NCBI RefSeq assembly: GCF_013031355.1
Contig: NZ_WPZO01000013.1
Location: 1-64,000 of the forward strand
Direction: 5' to 3'
Length of the DNA: 64,000 nucleotides
Origin: Ruegeria arenilitoris
GTDB lineage: Bacteria > Pseudomonadota > Alphaproteobacteria > Rhodobacterales > Rhodobacteraceae
Shown: one piece after another, positions 25,755-34,568 of the stretch
Position numbering within the stretch: the stretch's first letter is position 1
Layout: the number at the start of each line of letters is the position of its first letter
Made by a program: the position numbers and the translations under genes
The notes under the pieces: model-generated
Database searches by the model: none
What the model was told of the DNA's origin: nothing
What the model saw: only the letters and a program-made list of their open reading frames with translations

Positions 25755-25973
25755 ATGAATGACCTGAATGTGACATTAGAAAGCAAAATCACTTGCCCTG
25801 AGTGCGGCCATTCGACGGTCGAAACTATGCCGACAGATGCGTGCCAGTGGTTTTATGAGTGCACCGCTTGCAACACCGTTTTAAAGCCGTTGCCGGGGGA
25901 TTGCTGCGTTTACTGTTCTTATGGAACCGTCGCCTGCCCGCCGATCCAACAGGGCAAGAGGTGTTGCGGGTGA
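25755..25973 (+). CDS. GDCCVxC-domain small protein
   Basis: A 72-aa cysteine-rich protein: a zinc-ribbon-like start (CPECGHSTVETMP), then CTACNTVLKPLPGDCCVYCS and a CPPIQ end. The GDCCVxC motif defines a family of small, sometimes selenocysteine-containing proteins often found near heavy-metal (mercury) transport genes. Here the position is Cys. ATG 25755 was chosen over upstream codons because the family begins about here; the ribosome site is weak. It lies just outside the third att-like core and seems to stand alone. Confidence 0.75.
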   Translation: MNDLNVTLESKITCPECGHSTVETMPTDACQWFYECTACNTVLKPLPGDCCVYCSYGTVACPPIQQGKRCCG

Positions 25974-26081
25974 TGCTCGCCCTCGGGCGGGCTGTTGAAA
26001 TCGAAGCGATCGCAGCATCTCATCAGAGACCCGGTTTTATCCGGACAAAACGACCCAAAGCGGAGATCGGCGGTGTGTTGT

Positions 26082-26111
26082 CATGGTGCAGAGCAGCATG
26101 TCCAAAGCCGC
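26082..26111. repeat. Dispersed 30-bp repeat, copy 2
   Basis: Partner of 16312-16341 (26 of 30 positions identical), in the 150-bp gap after the GDCCVxC gene. Confidence 0.4.
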
Positions 26112-26123
26112 GGTCGCGCCATA

Positions 26124-27464
26124 CTATTGGCTGGTACTGTGTCGCCCTGACGGGCTAATCCAACCCAATCTGATCAACTCTTGGACGACCGCATCTGCAT
26201 GTTCCGCATTGCTGTGAGTGTTCCTGAGCATCTCGTCGATCGGTGCGTTCGGCCATGCACGTTCAAGCTCAGCGAGCCGTGCGCGGGCGTCTCTATCCCG
26301 GCCAAGTGCGGACATCGCGGCAACGGTATAGGCAAGCGACGGTGCACTCAGAGGGTCGCCAAGCTGTTTGGCTTCTTCAAATCTTTCGATTGTTTTGCGG
26401 TAGTCACCAAGATGAAAATTGGCTGCACCAGAGATGTTTCGGTTGGCAAATCTCTGATTGCTTGAATCAAGCAAGGACTGCCGGTCCGCAATTTCGACAG
26501 CCTCTTCAAATTCGCCACTGAAAAGCGCCACCGCCCCCAGAAAATCCAGGACAGCCCCGTCGTCAGGGTCCAGATGCGACGCGCGCCGACCAAGTGTCAG
26601 GGCCGCCTCGTAGTCGCGGTCGGCGAAATAGGCCCAGCTCTTGGCCGATTGGCTCCAGGCCTGATCCGGCGCAAGCCTCACGGCCTCATTTGCCAACTCC
26701 ATCGCGGCCTTCGCATAGTTGTCCTTGTCTTCTGACGGCGGTGTCAAAACCGCAAGCGTTGCCAATGCCTGCGCGGCACCTGCATAGCCACCGAAATAGT
26801 CGGGGTCCAATTCGATCACACGCTCGAAAACTGACAAAACAAGAAGTTGGCGGGGCCGGTCAAAGATCGGGAAAATCATCGCCCTTGCCTGATTGGCGAG
26901 GTTGAAGGCCTGCAGTGCCGTCGGCGACTTTTCATAGATTGCCGCGCGTTGCAGCAAATACGGTTCAACTGAAGTCAGGTTGCCAGGCGACGGCTCCTGC
27001 ACCACAGGCTTCTCATCCTGAATTAGGAAAGCCGCCAGAACTGCGCCGATGATGCCTCCTGACGTGAAGGCGGCGACTGGAAACCAGGCCCCTCGGGCTT
27101 TTACCGGGTCCACCATGTCCGGACTGGTCAGGGCAGCCTCAAAGCGAGGGCGATACCCACCGGTATCAATACAAAGGCGAATGGGGTCGTGCTTGCCACT
27201 GCCTTCGTAATGCAACTCCAACAGCTGACGAAGACGCCGCGCGTCCACGCGCACGATATTCTCGGGATCGACCCCATCTGCCGTGTCGCGGCCATAAACA
27301 TCCTGAGCGATGGTCTTTCCGCGAATATCCGCGCCTCTGCCCGAAAGCTCTTCTTCGACGATATACGTCAAAAATGCCCGCAGCCTGTCAGTGCCTTCCA
27401 AATGTGAATCATCCAAAAGGCGGGCGAGTGCGTCACGTTTCTGTAGATCTGAAATCTGGCCCAT
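26124..27464 (-). CDS. TPR protein with N-terminal DNA-binding-like domain
   Basis: A 446-aa protein. Residues about 10-115 match a domain seen at the front of TPR or cyclase-type regulators: RLRAFLTYIVEEELSGRG, IRGKTIAQDVYGR, DPENIVRVDARRLRQLLELH and CIDTGGYRPRFE. A single transmembrane helix (about 130-150) follows. Then a C-terminal array of TPR-like helices (YAGAAQALATLAVL, SHLDPDDGAVLDFLGAVALF). ATG 27464 is preceded by GTGAGAG; GTG 27476 is possible. The layout is CadC-like: cytoplasmic DNA-binding head, periplasmic TPR sensor. It is divergent from the MBL-fold gene, which it may control. Confidence 0.7.
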   Translation of the reverse strand: MGQISDLQKRDALARLLDDSHLEGTDRLRAFLTYIVEEELSGRGADIRGKTIAQDVYGRDTADGVDPENIVRVDARRLRQLLELHYEGSGKHDPIRLCIDTGGYRPRFEAALTSPDMVDPVKARGAWFPVAAFTSGGIIGAVLAAFLIQDEKPVVQEPSPGNLTSVEPYLLQRAAIYEKSPTALQAFNLANQARAMIFPIFDRPRQLLVLSVFERVIELDPDYFGGYAGAAQALATLAVLTPPSEDKDNYAKAAMELANEAVRLAPDQAWSQSAKSWAYFADRDYEAALTLGRRASHLDPDDGAVLDFLGAVALFSGEFEEAVEIADRQSLLDSSNQRFANRNISGAANFHLGDYRKTIERFEEAKQLGDPLSAPSLAYTVAAMSALGRDRDARARLAELERAWPNAPIDEMLRNTHSNAEHADAVVQELIRLGWISPSGRHSTSQ

Positions 27465-27642
27465 AGAAACTCTCACATTCCGATTTATGCAATTAAATCG
27501 GCGTGAGTCACCTTAATTCTCACCGTGAGTCACTTACCTGCTTTCAATTAAAGTCGCACAATTCCATGAGATTTCATCGGCGGAATGATATTTCCTGACT
27601 TTTTCCTGCCGCCTTTTCACGCGTCCAAAAGGGGGAAATCCT

Positions 27643-28974
27643 ATGGCACGACGTTCAGACTTTCGGATATTCAGCAAACATTTCGCGATCGGATTGGCTT
27701 TGGGGGCTTGGGCTGTTGCGCCGCAGACCGTGACCGAAACAGTAATCGGGATTCTGGCACCTTCCGCGGCCTACGCACAGGAAACAGAGGAAGTGTCCCC
27801 GATCATGGTCCGCGACCGCCCGCGGGATGTCTACTATCCCAACACCGAGGACCTTGCCGAAGATGAGATGCGCGTGATTGCCTGCGGGACAGGCATGCCA
27901 ACGACGCGCGCAGCTCAGGCCGCAGCGTGTTTCCTTGTCGAGCTTGGGAATGGTGACAAGTTCCTGTTCGACATCGGCTCGGGATCAGCCGAGCGGATTT
28001 CGTCGTTGCAGATTCCGTATAACTACCTCAACAAAGTCTTCATCGGACACCTGCACACCGACCATTTCGGGGCACTGCACGATCTATTCATCGGCGGCGC
28101 ACTGATGGGTCGGAATGTTCCGCTGCGCGTCTGGGGGCCAAGTGGTCCAGTCGAGGAACTGGGCACAGCCTACGCGCTGGAAAACATGCGCCGAATGCTG
28201 ACATGGGACTTGGCTGCGCGCGCCGGAAACACGGATTTTCGAGGTTACAGCCTGGAAATCAACGAGTTCGACTACAAGGGTGAGAACCAAGTGGTCTATG
28301 AGGACAACGGCGTGACGATCCGCTCGTTCCCGGCAATCCATGCCATAGACGGATCAGTCAGCTATGCCCTGGAATGGAACGGTCTGAAATTTGTCTTCAG
28401 CTCAGATACCTACCCGAACAAGTGGTTCAAGGAATATGCACAGAACGCCGATATCGCGATACATGAATGCTTCATTGCGGTGCCGGAACTGGTCACAAAA
28501 ATGAAATTCACGCCCGAGTCCGCCCTTCTGGTCGGAACACAGGTACACACAGCCCCCGAAGCGTTCGGAAAAGTCATGAGCGACATCCAGCCGCGTATCG
28601 CGGTCGCCTACCATTTTTTCAATGACTTCGACACGGCCAACGGCGTCTATGAACGAATTCGGTCTACTTATGACGGCCCGCTAAGCTTGGCAGATGATTT
28701 CATGGTCTGGAATGTGACCAAAGACGACATAACCATTCGTATGGCCGTCACGGAAGAGCGCACATGGGCGCCGCCACTGGCCGCGCCGGCCCAGGCGCCT
28801 GACATGCAGGATCGGCTCAATTTCTCAGAAAAAGCTGGTGTTCCGCAGGATGTGATGACGTTTTCTGAATTCACACTTGGTGGCGTAGACGATGTAGATG
28901 ACGTGCTGCGCCCGATTTACGAGGAGGCGTCAGAAGTTCTGGGACAGGAATTCCCGTATCCCGGCGACAACTGA
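27643..28974 (+). CDS. Exported MBL-fold metallohydrolase
   Basis: A 443-aa protein with a long signal peptide (to about residue 46, PSAAYAQE) and a metallo-beta-lactamase domain. The metal motif HLHTDH supplies His136, His138, Asp140 and His141. Later metal or active-site elements are FPAIHAID, FSSDTYPN and AYHFFND. The sequence resembles proteins annotated as GntH-like MBL hydrolases (from memory), but no guanitoxin genes are present, so I assign only a periplasmic hydrolase. GGGGGAAA precedes ATG 27643. A terminator follows, before the outer-membrane-type gene. Confidence 0.8.
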   Translation: MARRSDFRIFSKHFAIGLALGAWAVAPQTVTETVIGILAPSAAYAQETEEVSPIMVRDRPRDVYYPNTEDLAEDEMRVIACGTGMPTTRAAQAAACFLVELGNGDKFLFDIGSGSAERISSLQIPYNYLNKVFIGHLHTDHFGALHDLFIGGALMGRNVPLRVWGPSGPVEELGTAYALENMRRMLTWDLAARAGNTDFRGYSLEINEFDYKGENQVVYEDNGVTIRSFPAIHAIDGSVSYALEWNGLKFVFSSDTYPNKWFKEYAQNADIAIHECFIAVPELVTKMKFTPESALLVGTQVHTAPEAFGKVMSDIQPRIAVAYHFFNDFDTANGVYERIRSTYDGPLSLADDFMVWNVTKDDITIRMAVTEERTWAPPLAAPAQAPDMQDRLNFSEKAGVPQDVMTFSEFTLGGVDDVDDVLRPIYEEASEVLGQEFPYPGDN

Positions 28975-28985
28975 CCAACTGATTG

Positions 28986-29020
28986 ACCGGCGCGCGCAGA
29001 ACTGCCCGCGCCGGTTCTTT
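28986..29020 (+). terminator. Intrinsic terminator after the MBL hydrolase
   Basis: ACCGGCGCG (28986-28994) pairs perfectly with CGCGCCGGT (29007-29015), with a 12-nt loop followed by TCTTT. Confidence 0.7.
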
Positions 29021-29042
29021 GTAAACTGGTAGGGGCAACACA

Positions 29043-29843
29043 ATGCGGAGTGCTGGATTCAAACTGATCTTGGCTGGTGGATTGGCCCTGACCTTTGGGC
29101 AATCCGTAAGCGCGCAATCCTTGGCCCGTTCCGAAGAGGACGAAGGCACGTGGCGGCACTCAATCACGCCGTACCTTTTCTTGCCGTTCAGCACGACGGG
29201 TACGTCGACGGTTGATGGCAGCAGCGTCGATCTGGACCTAAGCCTGAGTGACGTTCTGGACCTGCTGCAGGGCGCGGCGTCCGTGCGTTACGAAGGGTGG
29301 AACGGCGATTTCGGGATCATATCCGAGGTCTATTACGTAAAGCTCGCTGCGGATGCGGCGTTGCCGGTCGGCGGGGCGAGCGTCGATGCCGATATCCGGC
29401 AAACCTTCTTCAACGTTCAGGGCGCCTACCGGTTCGCCAACGGTGTCAACGCCTCGGGCCGCCGTTACGCGGCGGATGCGGCGATTGGCGTCCAATGGAA
29501 CCGGCTCAAGCAGGAAATCGACATATCGGGTCCGGGGCCGGGCATGACGCTGGGCGGAACGGAAGAGTGGTTCGAGCCGATGATCGCGCTGCGTTACATC
29601 ACCGAGATCAACGACACCTGGAGTTTCGCCGCCCGCACTGAATTGAGCGGCTTTGGGGTCAATGGCGATGACCTTCAATATCTGGTTCTGGCCGGTTTCG
29701 ACTGGAAAGGCTGGGAGAACACGTCCTTGCGGTTTGGTTACCAGTTCTATGGAATTGACTATTCCAATGATCGTTCGGGTGGGGAGTTCGCGTATGACGT
29801 GGATCAGAATGGTATCTATGCGGCCGTTGCGTTTCATTTCTAA
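29043..29843 (+). CDS. Outer-membrane beta-barrel-type protein
   Basis: A 266-aa protein with a signal peptide (about 1-24, QSVSAQS). The rest is alternating-hydrophobicity strands ending in an aromatic residue (GIYAAVAFHF), the C-terminal signature of outer-membrane barrels. Gly/aromatic strands such as VRYEGWNGDFGIISEVYYVK and LRFGYQFYGIDYSN fit an 8-10-strand barrel. Function is unknown. Its end overlaps the next gene by 26 bp, so the barrel, the 584-aa protein and the long HupE/UreJ gene form one operon. Confidence 0.7.
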   Translation: MRSAGFKLILAGGLALTFGQSVSAQSLARSEEDEGTWRHSITPYLFLPFSTTGTSTVDGSSVDLDLSLSDVLDLLQGAASVRYEGWNGDFGIISEVYYVKLAADAALPVGGASVDADIRQTFFNVQGAYRFANGVNASGRRYAADAAIGVQWNRLKQEIDISGPGPGMTLGGTEEWFEPMIALRYITEINDTWSFAARTELSGFGVNGDDLQYLVLAGFDWKGWENTSLRFGYQFYGIDYSNDRSGGEFAYDVDQNGIYAAVAFHF

Positions 29844-31572
29844 GCAGTGCGCGCGCGGAATCGTCGGTCTCTTTCGTGTGCCAGTGCTCGCGGGTCTTGT
29901 TTTTGGTGCGAGCCCTGTCGCTGCAGATCTTGTGTCACCCTACGGCGGTGAAACCGCGCCCAACTTTGTAGAATTGTCGGTTGAAGATGACCACGTCCGG
30001 GCGACCCTCGAGATAGACCTGAGCGACTATCCTATTTTTGTTGTTCCCGAGGATGGCTCAAACACGTCACTGGCGGAACGCACTGGGCAGAATTTCCATA
30101 TCTTGGCGGACGGAGAGGAACTGCAAAGCACAACGCAGACGATTGATGTACGACCCAGAGTTCTCAGGCAGACAGCGGCCAGCACTCTCGTTGCGCCGCG
30201 TCCGCGCAGCGAGAAGGTTGTTTTCGTGGATATGGTTTTTCCGTTTCAGGGCAAACCCGAACGGATTACGTTCACCCCTCCGCTGAACCCCGACGGTTTG
30301 CCCTTGGCTTCTATTGGCGTGGTTGCCGAGCACATGGACGTTCCGGTCACGGATTATCGGTACCTGTCGCAGGCCGAGACAATGCTGCCCGATTGGGGCG
30401 ACCCGTGGTTCACCAAATTCGAAAACCCCAATCTGACCCGCCACCACAAATCCCCGATGATGTCGTTTCTGGCGATGGAGCCGCGCGTGGTCCGGCACGA
30501 AATCATTTTTCGCCTGAAGGACTTAGAAAAATGGACCAATCTGGGTCTTGGAGAGGCCGAGCGACTGACAGCAGATCAGGTCGCAGACATCAAGGCGACC
30601 GCATCGAAGTTTTTTTCTGAACGGAACCCGATCACCATTGATGGCGCACAGGTGAAGCCTGATACGGTGCAGGTCTCCCGCATCGAGGTTGGCGCAGAGG
30701 GTTTGCGTCTGATACCGGATCAGGCTGAGGCAAATCGGAACACGATGCTGATGGGTGTCGTCTTGTCTTACCCAACAACGATTTTGCCAGCCCGTGTGGA
30801 TATGACATGGGAGCTTTTTCCGGACGGCCTTGAAATCATTCCGGTAACGCTCAGCGATCCGGCCGGGGCAGTCCCGTCCCAAATCTATCAATCCGATCCG
30901 TCCGTCAGCTGGAACAATCACCTGACCACTTGGCAGGACCCAAGAACAGCTCCTGTCATCGTGAAAACCGCGGGCTTGGCTCAAGCGCCCCTGATTACGA
31001 TAGGGCTGGGATTGTTGGCTTTGGTTTGTGCTGGTCTTGCAGGGAACAGAACAGCGCGTCAGCGATACGTTGCCCTCGGCATTGCAGGTGCCCTCGGTGT
31101 CGCTGCAGCGTTCGCCTATCCAATCAAACATTCCTTACCAATGATGACCGAGCCGCAACCGGACGAGGTCGCCTCGCATCAGGTGATAGAGGGTCTGTTG
31201 ACCAATATCAGTACGGCGATGCTTGAGACGCAGAACGACAAGGTCACCGCCGCCCTGGAACCATTCGTCGAAGAGGGCAATCGCGACGACGTGCGCGCCG
31301 AAATGCGCCGGGGTTTGTCGGTGACATTGCCATCGGGTGCATTGGCACGCGTGGAAGACATCTCGGATTTGAATGTCGAGAGTTTTCTGCCGGAGGGGGG
31401 AAAGAACCAGCATCAGGTCCTGGCAAATTGGACAGCCCGCGTCAGCGGTGGCCATTGGGGCCACCTGCACAGACGAGCTGTTTTCTATCGTGGTATGTTC
31501 AACGTCTCGCGCCACGGCGAACGGTGGAAACTGGACGGGCTAACGATCCTAAGTGCGAAAACGGAAGGGTAG
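29818..31572 (+). CDS. 584-aa exported/membrane protein of unknown function
   Basis: An N-terminal signal or anchor helix (about 1-33, ending SPVAADLV). A large beta-rich periplasmic domain contains LSVEDDHVRATLEIDLSDYP and VDMTWELFPDGLEIIPV. Two transmembrane helices follow at about 395-435 (LITIGLGLLALVCAGLAG; LGIAGALGVAAAFAYPI). A last domain of about 140 residues includes TARVSGGHWGHLHRRAVFYR. ATG 29818 lies inside the preceding gene; ATG 29809 is also possible. I do not recognise a family. It sits between an outer-membrane barrel and a long HupE/UreJ permease, 4 bp before the latter, suggesting an envelope-spanning assembly. Confidence 0.65.
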   Translation: MRPLRFISKQCARGIVGLFRVPVLAGLVFGASPVAADLVSPYGGETAPNFVELSVEDDHVRATLEIDLSDYPIFVVPEDGSNTSLAERTGQNFHILADGEELQSTTQTIDVRPRVLRQTAASTLVAPRPRSEKVVFVDMVFPFQGKPERITFTPPLNPDGLPLASIGVVAEHMDVPVTDYRYLSQAETMLPDWGDPWFTKFENPNLTRHHKSPMMSFLAMEPRVVRHEIIFRLKDLEKWTNLGLGEAERLTADQVADIKATASKFFSERNPITIDGAQVKPDTVQVSRIEVGAEGLRLIPDQAEANRNTMLMGVVLSYPTTILPARVDMTWELFPDGLEIIPVTLSDPAGAVPSQIYQSDPSVSWNNHLTTWQDPRTAPVIVKTAGLAQAPLITIGLGLLALVCAGLAGNRTARQRYVALGIAGALGVAAAFAYPIKHSLPMMTEPQPDEVASHQVIEGLLTNISTAMLETQNDKVTAALEPFVEEGNRDDVRAEMRRGLSVTLPSGALARVEDISDLNVESFLPEGGKNQHQVLANWTARVSGGHWGHLHRRAVFYRGMFNVSRHGERWKLDGLTILSAKTEG

Positions 31573-31576
31573 CTCA

Positions 31577-32836
31577 ATGAAACATGTGAAGCTCTTCTTG
31601 ATTGCACTGATGGCAGTGGGCGTTTTCTTTTACGCGGATAGCGCAAAGGCGCATTTCAATCTGAACCAGAATGTCCGCATTCATCACGTGGTGCATTCTG
31701 AGGACGGTCTTGATGTCTATTTGCGCCTACCGATGCCATACGTAGTGGCCGAGCTTGTCGGCCCCGAAGGCCCGGACGGGCTGCCCGAGCCCGCGCCTTA
31801 TACGTATAACCAACTCGAAGACGGCGTGCTGATGCACTATCTGGATCAGTCCGCGTTGCGAAGTGATCCACTTGGACTGGCGCGCATCGCGGCTGGTTCT
31901 ATTTCGCTGGCTGTTGAGGGTCAGAAGCAGGCTGCAGACATTGTTTCGCTGCGTCTGCACACTCTGGGGCAGGAACCCGGCTTTGCGACCCTGGACGAGG
32001 CACGCGCTGCGCTTGCCACTGGGGATGTCTTTCCGGTAACCGACGAGACCTATGTCGGCGGCATCATGGTGGATCTGCACCTTCATTTTGCCACCGGGCA
32101 AGTGCAGGGCTACAGCATTTCTCATTCCTCGAACCCTGGGCTTGAGGGACAGGAAGATACGGCGAACCTGATCCTGGACTACAACGGGCAGGATGTTCGG
32201 ACGTACCGTGCCACCGGGTTGATGCACACTCCCGTCAATGTAACGGGATCAGCAACCGCCGCCGCCTCGACCTTTTTGGTTGAAGGGGTTCGGCACATTC
32301 TGGAAGGCCCGGATCATGTCTTGTTCGTGCTCTGCATGATCATAGGCGCCCTGAACCTGCACAGCCTTCTCGCTCGTGTCACGGGATTTACCCTGGGCCA
32401 CACGGTCACGCTGATCCTTGGTTTCTTTGGCATCGCCCCAAGCGGTGCGTGGTTCATCCCGACCGTCGAGTTGGCGATTGCGCTGTCCATCATTTACGCC
32501 GCTGCAATGGCTGTTTGGCCGCCAGAGAAAGGGCACGGAGACCTGAAGGCATTCGCAATCACCTCAGGAATCGGATTGCTGCACGGGTTTGGTTTTTCCT
32601 TCATGTTGCACCAGATCCTGCGCGTGGATGCGCCAAACGTCTGGCACAGCCTGCTGGCCTTCAATGTAGGTGTCGAGGTTGGGCAAGTGATGATCGTGTT
32701 GCTGGTCTGGCCAGTGGTGCTGTTTCTGCGTCGCCAACCGGGCCGTGTCTGGGTAAATTCCCGCGCCGCTGTGGCCGTCTGTGCCAGCCTGATCGCGATG
32801 GTTTGGGTCGTTCAGCGGGCAGAGTTCTTCCTGTGA
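31577..32836 (+). CDS. Long HupE/UreJ-family protein with periplasmic domain
   Basis: A 419-aa protein. A signal peptide (to about AKA-HFNLN) is followed by an N-terminal periplasmic domain of about 190 residues. The HupE/UreJ membrane domain then has the motifs GVRHILEGPDHVLFVLCMII, FTLGHTVTLIL, SGIGLLHGFGFSF and AFNVGVEVGQV. Conserved His and Asp match the metal-permease motifs, but the extra domain sets it apart from the short copies at 9.7 and 24.2 kb. GGAAGGG precedes ATG 31577. It is third in the operon with the barrel and the 584-aa protein. The metal or other substrate is unknown. Confidence 0.8.
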   Translation: MKHVKLFLIALMAVGVFFYADSAKAHFNLNQNVRIHHVVHSEDGLDVYLRLPMPYVVAELVGPEGPDGLPEPAPYTYNQLEDGVLMHYLDQSALRSDPLGLARIAAGSISLAVEGQKQAADIVSLRLHTLGQEPGFATLDEARAALATGDVFPVTDETYVGGIMVDLHLHFATGQVQGYSISHSSNPGLEGQEDTANLILDYNGQDVRTYRATGLMHTPVNVTGSATAAASTFLVEGVRHILEGPDHVLFVLCMIIGALNLHSLLARVTGFTLGHTVTLILGFFGIAPSGAWFIPTVELAIALSIIYAAAMAVWPPEKGHGDLKAFAITSGIGLLHGFGFSFMLHQILRVDAPNVWHSLLAFNVGVEVGQVMIVLLVWPVVLFLRRQPGRVWVNSRAAVAVCASLIAMVWVVQRAEFFL

Positions 32837-32966
32837 TGACTGGGCACAGGTTCCCGAAACCGGTGCACCAGCCCAGAGCCGTCTGCGCGGAAGATCAAAG
32901 GCACGAATAGATTGCTCTGAACGCAATTCTCCCGCACGCTTTACTAAGAAAGAGAGGTTGCAGCGC

Positions 32967-34424
32967 ATGAGGAATATTAAGGAAGAAACGCTCGACCCGG
33001 AAGATTGGGAGGAAGCCCGCGCTCTTGCGCATGTCGTGGTGGATGAAGCTGTCGATCATTTGAAACAGGTGCGTGAACGTCCCGCTTGGCGCCCCATGCC
33101 CGATGACGTTCGCGCACAGCTCAGGACAGGTTTGCCAGAAGCCCCCAGCTCTTTGGAACAGGTCTATGGCGACTATCGGGACCTCGTGCGCGCCTACCCG
33201 ATGGGCAATATTCATCCCCGGTTCTGGGGGTGGTACATGGGGGCAAGCAACTTCACCGGGGCGTTGGGTGATTTCCTTGCAGCCGTTGAGGGCAGCAATC
33301 TTGGCGGAGGGAACACAGGTGCGGCGCAGGTCGAACAGCAGGTTGTCGATTGGTTGAAGGAAATCGCGGGCTTTCCGGAAAGTGCCAGTGGAACCCTGAC
33401 CAGCGGCGGGTCGATGGCAAACCTCGTCGCACATACAGTCATCCGGAACCTCGCCGCCGGGTTTGATGTGCGCAAAGAAGGTATCGCAGCCTTGGAAAAG
33501 CCGCTGAGGTTTTACGCCTCTGATCAGGTTCATAGCTGCCACCAAAAAGCGTTCGAGACCCTTGGCCTTGGTGCAAAAACACTGGTCGAGGTCCCAAGCG
33601 ACGACCGCCAGCGGATCAGACTCGATGCGCTGGAGTTTGCGATATCCGAAGACCGCGCAAAGGGATTTCAGCCAGCCTGCGTCATCGGCACGGCAGGAAC
33701 CACAAACACCGGAGCCATAGACGATCTGACCGCCCTTTCCGATCTTTGCGAGCGCGAGCAGCTTTGGTTTCATGTGGATGGGTGTATCGGCGGCGTGCTG
33801 CGCCTTGCCCCCGACCACGCGCATCTTGTGTCCGGGATCGAGCGGGCAGGCTCTGTCGCGATCGATCCCCACAAATGGCTACATGCGCCATTTGAGGCCG
33901 GAGCTGTTCTGATCAAGGACCGCAGTGCCCATTTCTCGACCTTCGAAATGCACGGCGACTATCTGCAACTCCAGGAACGCGGGATGCTCGCAGGCGAGTT
34001 TCTTGCCGACTATGGTTTGGAACTCAGCCGTGGTTTCCGGGCGCTGAAAATCTGGATGTCTCTTAAAGAACAGGGTGCCGCCAAGTTCGGGCGCCTGATT
34101 TCCCAAGACATCGCGTTTGCGCGCTACATGGCCCGTCAGATCGAAGCGCACCCGATGCTGGAACTGGTAGCGCCGGTAGACCTCAACATCGTTTGCTTCC
34201 GCCATGTGGCGGCGGATGAGGATGCGGCCAAGGCGCTGAACACAGAGATCATGCTGCGGCTTCAGGAACGCGGCCTTGCTGTTCCATCGGACACGACTGT
34301 GCAAGGCAAGCATGGGCTTCGCTGTGCCTTCAACAACCACCGAACGCGACATGAGGATATCGACGGCTTCTTGCGCGACGTGGCGCTCGTGGGCGAAGAG
34401 ATCACCGCAGAACGCGCCCGTTAG
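32967..34424 (+). CDS. PLP-dependent group II amino-acid decarboxylase
   Basis: A 485-aa fold-type-I PLP enzyme of the aromatic-L-amino-acid/glutamate decarboxylase group. Motifs: TLTSGGSMANLVAH (phosphate site), TAGTTNTGAIDD, FHVDGCIGG and the cofactor lysine Lys303 in DPHKWLHAPF. The product is an amine from an unidentified amino acid (aromatic or 2,4-diaminobutyrate-type are options). ATG 32967 has GAGAGG ten bases upstream. The gap of 130 bp to the HupE operon leaves cotranscription open. Confidence 0.88.
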   Translation: MRNIKEETLDPEDWEEARALAHVVVDEAVDHLKQVRERPAWRPMPDDVRAQLRTGLPEAPSSLEQVYGDYRDLVRAYPMGNIHPRFWGWYMGASNFTGALGDFLAAVEGSNLGGGNTGAAQVEQQVVDWLKEIAGFPESASGTLTSGGSMANLVAHTVIRNLAAGFDVRKEGIAALEKPLRFYASDQVHSCHQKAFETLGLGAKTLVEVPSDDRQRIRLDALEFAISEDRAKGFQPACVIGTAGTTNTGAIDDLTALSDLCEREQLWFHVDGCIGGVLRLAPDHAHLVSGIERAGSVAIDPHKWLHAPFEAGAVLIKDRSAHFSTFEMHGDYLQLQERGMLAGEFLADYGLELSRGFRALKIWMSLKEQGAAKFGRLISQDIAFARYMARQIEAHPMLELVAPVDLNIVCFRHVAADEDAAKALNTEIMLRLQERGLAVPSDTTVQGKHGLRCAFNNHRTRHEDIDGFLRDVALVGEEITAERAR

Positions 34425-34568
34425 GGTATTCCGCGGCCTCCGGCGCGCATGGGCGGGATGCAATAACCTTGTTTTGCCTCTGCATTTCCTTTCAACTGCT
34501 AAAAGGTCAGGCAACCATGTACTGGTTTTTCACTGACGTGCTGGTCTCACCAACGGGAGAGCGCATAT

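Noticed and set aside
27643-28974. Guanitoxin-pathway GntH assignment for the MBL hydrolase
   Set aside because: The sequence resembles proteins carrying that label, but no other pathway genes are nearby, so only the fold is claimed.
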